A stretch of 8,167 nt of DNA from Candidatus Gastranaerophilales bacterium. Lineage in GTDB: Bacteria; Cyanobacteriota; Vampirovibrionia; Gastranaerophilales; Gastranaerophilaceae. Shown here in pieces: positions 6,248-8,167 of the stretch. Position 1 is the first letter of the stretch. Every line of letters starts with the position of its first letter. The position numbers were made by a program, and so were the translations under genes. The notes below the pieces were generated by a model. That model ran no database searches and was not told the origin of the DNA. It worked only from the letters and a program-made list of their open reading frames with translations. Where the stretch lies: positions 1 through 8,167 of the forward strand of contig CALURE010000067.1 in NCBI GenBank assembly GCA_944323095.1, in the 5' to 3' direction.

Positions 6248-6832
6248 ATGACAGAAGTTAATTTAAATGCAGGTAAAGTTTCGCAAGACATCCTTGTCCA
6301 AGCACTGGATGCAAAAGACGGCAAGGTTGACGGAAAAATCAGCGCCTCTGTCTGGAATGAATTTGTGAAAGATAAAGGCGGAAAAACCATCAAAAATTTC
6401 ATTAATTCTACAAACGCTGAAAAATCAATTTCAACATATCTTGCAAAGAACAGTAAAATCAGCGGAAAAGATAAAGCCAAGCTGGCTGCTGAATGGTTTT
6501 CGGCAATTGTGGACCATTCGTCAAAAGAGAACTCTGATGATTGGAAAAAAATCTTAAAAGACCAGAAACAACTTGACAACCTACTTGACAAATTAGCTGA
6601 CAAATATTTCAAAAATGAAAAAGTAAAAGGAAATGGAAATTTGAAAACACATATCTATTATGACAGATCTTATGAAAGACCTTTGATTACAGACAATATG
6701 GCATTTGGACATGAATTTGAAGCTCCGCTTTTAGATAAAACCTACAGTGAGCACCTGCAAAGTCTTGCCGACGGATTAAAGAGAGATGAATTTGGATTTC
6801 TTGTAGATCATCCATGTGATAAAGCAGAATAA
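6248..6832 (+). CDS. Protein of unknown function with degenerate EF-hand-like loop
   Basis: This 194-residue protein belongs to no family I can name. It has no signal peptide, no membrane segment and no catalytic motif that I can see. Residues ~18-40 (LDAKDGKVDGKISASVWNEF) resemble an EF-hand or dockerin-type calcium loop: DGKVDGKIS has Asp at loop positions 1 and 5, Gly at 6 and Ile at 8, but lacks Asp at 3 and Glu at 12, so calcium binding is doubtful. The middle (~45-125) is lysine-rich and predicted mostly helical; the C-terminal third is more varied and has the only cysteine (Cys190). It has its own strong Shine-Dalgarno and terminator, indicating a single-gene transcript. It is divergent from the XRE regulator and upstream of the hydrogenase; a link to either is only positional. 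Confidence 0.8.
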   Translation: MTEVNLNAGKVSQDILVQALDAKDGKVDGKISASVWNEFVKDKGGKTIKNFINSTNAEKSISTYLAKNSKISGKDKAKLAAEWFSAIVDHSSKENSDDWKKILKDQKQLDNLLDKLADKYFKNEKVKGNGNLKTHIYYDRSYERPLITDNMAFGHEFEAPLLDKTYSEHLQSLADGLKRDEFGFLVDHPCDKAE

Positions 6833-6840
6833 ATAAATAA

Positions 6841-6874
6841 AAAATGACTAAATATTAATTTAGTCATTTTTTTT
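6841..6874 (+). terminator. Rho-independent terminator after the unknown gene
   Basis: Perfect 13-bp arms at 6841-6853 and 6858-6870 flank the loop ATTA and run into eight T (6867-6874). It begins nine bases past the stop codon ending at 6832. The A-run on the other side could also allow termination from the opposite direction. Confidence 0.9.
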
Positions 6875-6900
6875 GAAAAATTTTATGTTCATGCCATAAT
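6873..6900 (+). promoter_or_regulatory. Probable promoter of the group B-like hydrogenase gene
   Basis: TTGAAA (6873-6878) and CATAAT (6895-6900) are separated by 16 nt, each one base off the sigma-70 consensus. A start near 6907 would leave a ~30-nt leader with AAGAGG at 6921-6926. It follows directly on the preceding terminator, supporting independent transcription of the hydrogenase. Confidence 0.5.
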
Positions 6901-6936
6901 AATAATATATAGGAATAGTAAAGAGGTATTAAATCT

Positions 6937-8167
6937 ATGGCGATGAACAGTAATACACCTAAACAGACATCTCATCTGAAAAGGGAAATTCTTGTTAGAT
7001 TAATAAAAGCATATTTGAGTGATAATTTTGAAGAAAATACAAGGTTAATTCCTTATGCAATGCGGCCCAAAAACAGCGATGTGCCGTATTACAGATGCTG
7101 TATTTTTAAAGAACGCGCAATTTTACGTGACAGAGCAATAGCGGGATTGGGATTTTCAATTGAAGAAACTGATGACAGTGTATTGCTTTCAGATTTAGCC
7201 CAAAAAGCTGAACAGCGTGAAGTGCCTGAAAACAATCCTTTAACAGTTTTAACAACTGCCTGCAAGGGGTGCGTACCTTCAAGGATTTACGTAACAGATT
7301 TATGTCAGGGCTGTGTTGCAAGACCCTGCGTTAACACCTGTAAATTCGGGGCAATATCAATCCAGAACGGTAAATCCGTTATTGATCCCGAAAAATGTAA
7401 AAATTGCGGTATGTGCATACAGGTTTGCCCTTATCAGGCAATCCAAAAAATTATTGTTCCGTGTGAAAGCGCCTGTCCGGTCGGCGCTATAGCAAAAGAT
7501 GAAAACGGACATGCAAGAATAGATTTTGACAAATGTATTTCATGCGGGAAATGTGCATCAGCCTGTCCTTTCGGCGCTGTTCATGAAAAAAGCCAGATTA
7601 TTGATGTTTTAAAAAATATAAAATCCGGCAAAAAAGTTATTGCAATGGTTGCACCTGCAATGTTCGGGCAGTTACCGTGCAAACCGCAGCAGCTAAAAGA
7701 AGCTATTATGGAACTCGGATTTAGTGATGTTTACGAAGTTGCACAGGGTGCTGATGTTACAACTAAAAATGAAGCCCATGAATTTGTTGAAAGACTTGAA
7801 AGCGGAGAAGAATTTATGACAACATCCTGCTGTGCGGGATATAACGAACTCGTGGATAAACATATTCCGGAAATGAAGCCTTTCCGTTCCGACACAAAAA
7901 CACCTCTTTATTACACTGCGGAAATTGTAAAACGAGAAAATCCTGATGCTGTTACAGTATTTTTCAGCCCCTGTGTTGCGAAAAAACGTGAAGCTTTAAA
8001 TAATTCTAATATTGATTATGTTTTGAACTATGAAGAAATCGGTGCATGGATGATTGCACTAGGTATTCAGGTTGCAGAATGTGATGAGAGTGAATTCAAA
8101 ACACAGGCATCTGCAGAAGGTAGAAACTACTGCGTAACAGCCGGTCTTGCAAAACCTGTGGAGACAC
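6937..8167 (+). CDS. [FeFe] hydrogenase, group B-like, N-terminal 410 residues (cut by window edge)
   Basis: The open frame runs from ATG 6937 past the right edge without a stop. The product is a soluble iron-sulfur hydrogenase, probably evolving H2 from reduced ferredoxin during fermentation. A cysteine-rich N-terminal section (Cys109, 112, 123, 126, 131, 135) is typical of group B enzymes. Then come ferredoxin-type motifs: CKNCGMCIQVCP at 154-165, a partial CESACP at 176-181, and CISCGKCASACP at 200-211. H-cluster motif 1 is TTSCCAGY (295-302), keeping both the proton-transfer Cys298 and the cubane ligand Cys299; motif 2 is FSPCVAKK (343-350, ligand Cys346). Motif 3 would lie beyond the edge. 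The usual proline after the two cysteines is alanine. AAGAGG at 6921-6926 supports the start; ATG 6943 is a less well spaced alternative. Confidence 0.9.
   Translation, partial: MAMNSNTPKQTSHLKREILVRLIKAYLSDNFEENTRLIPYAMRPKNSDVPYYRCCIFKERAILRDRAIAGLGFSIEETDDSVLLSDLAQKAEQREVPENNPLTVLTTACKGCVPSRIYVTDLCQGCVARPCVNTCKFGAISIQNGKSVIDPEKCKNCGMCIQVCPYQAIQKIIVPCESACPVGAIAKDENGHARIDFDKCISCGKCASACPFGAVHEKSQIIDVLKNIKSGKKVIAMVAPAMFGQLPCKPQQLKEAIMELGFSDVYEVAQGADVTTKNEAHEFVERLESGEEFMTTSCCAGYNELVDKHIPEMKPFRSDTKTPLYYTAEIVKRENPDAVTVFFSPCVAKKREALNNSNIDYVLNYEEIGAWMIALGIQVAECDESEFKTQASAEGRNYCVTAGLAKPVET

Noticed and set aside
7106..7321. Minus-strand 71-codon frame
   Set aside because: It is antisense to the cysteine-rich N-terminal part of the group B-like hydrogenase.

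Overview
The window comes from an AT-rich, strictly anaerobic, hydrogen-metabolising bacterium. Gene order, base composition, two [FeFe]-hydrogenase-type proteins and a small EF-hand-like protein would fit a gut Gastranaerophilales (Melainabacteria/Vampirovibrionia) genome. That assignment is an inference. Similar sensory hydrogenase modules are best known from Clostridia and Thermotogae, so a firmicute cannot be excluded from sequence alone.

Layout. Positions 1-107 hold the C-terminal end of a probable PriA helicase. Positions 105-504 are a non-coding composite repeat region of 400 bp, bounded by perfect 23-bp inverted repeats and filled with hairpins. purB (adenylosuccinate lyase) is at 524-1819. 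A same-strand cluster follows: a stand-alone [2Fe-2S] thioredoxin-like ferredoxin (1864-2106); a sensory (HydS/group C-like) [FeFe]-hydrogenase homologue with two [4Fe-4S] clusters, an extra Fe-S domain and a PAS domain (2140-3849); a SpoIIE/PP2C-type serine phosphatase (3914-5077); a tandem repeat array (5078-5359); and a second stand-alone [2Fe-2S] ferredoxin (5360-5617). A long inverted repeat (5639-5711) separates this cluster from a convergent XRE-family regulator (6039-5710, minus strand). Divergent from the regulator is a 194-residue protein of unknown function (6248-6832), closed by a clear intrinsic terminator. The window ends inside a second [FeFe] hydrogenase, group B-like, starting at 6937 and cut by the window edge.

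How the genes may work together. The sensor keeps all four cysteines that hold the [4Fe-4S] part of the H-cluster, but has alanine where catalytic enzymes have the proton-transfer cysteine. The downstream hydrogenase keeps that cysteine. A consistent reading is a hydrogen or redox sensing module: H-cluster, then Fe-S relay, then PAS domain, then phosphatase. It would control fermentation or hydrogenase genes, possibly including the enzyme a few kilobases away. No switch kinase, anti-sigma factor or anti-sigma antagonist is visible in the window, so the output target is unknown.

The most unusual non-coding signals are three: the leader array before the second ferredoxin, where a ribosome-binding-site-like segment is repeated and a GGAGGC/GCCTCC hairpin takes the place of the start codon in each upstream copy; a 61-nt imperfect palindrome between sensor and phosphatase; and the composite repeat island next to priA.
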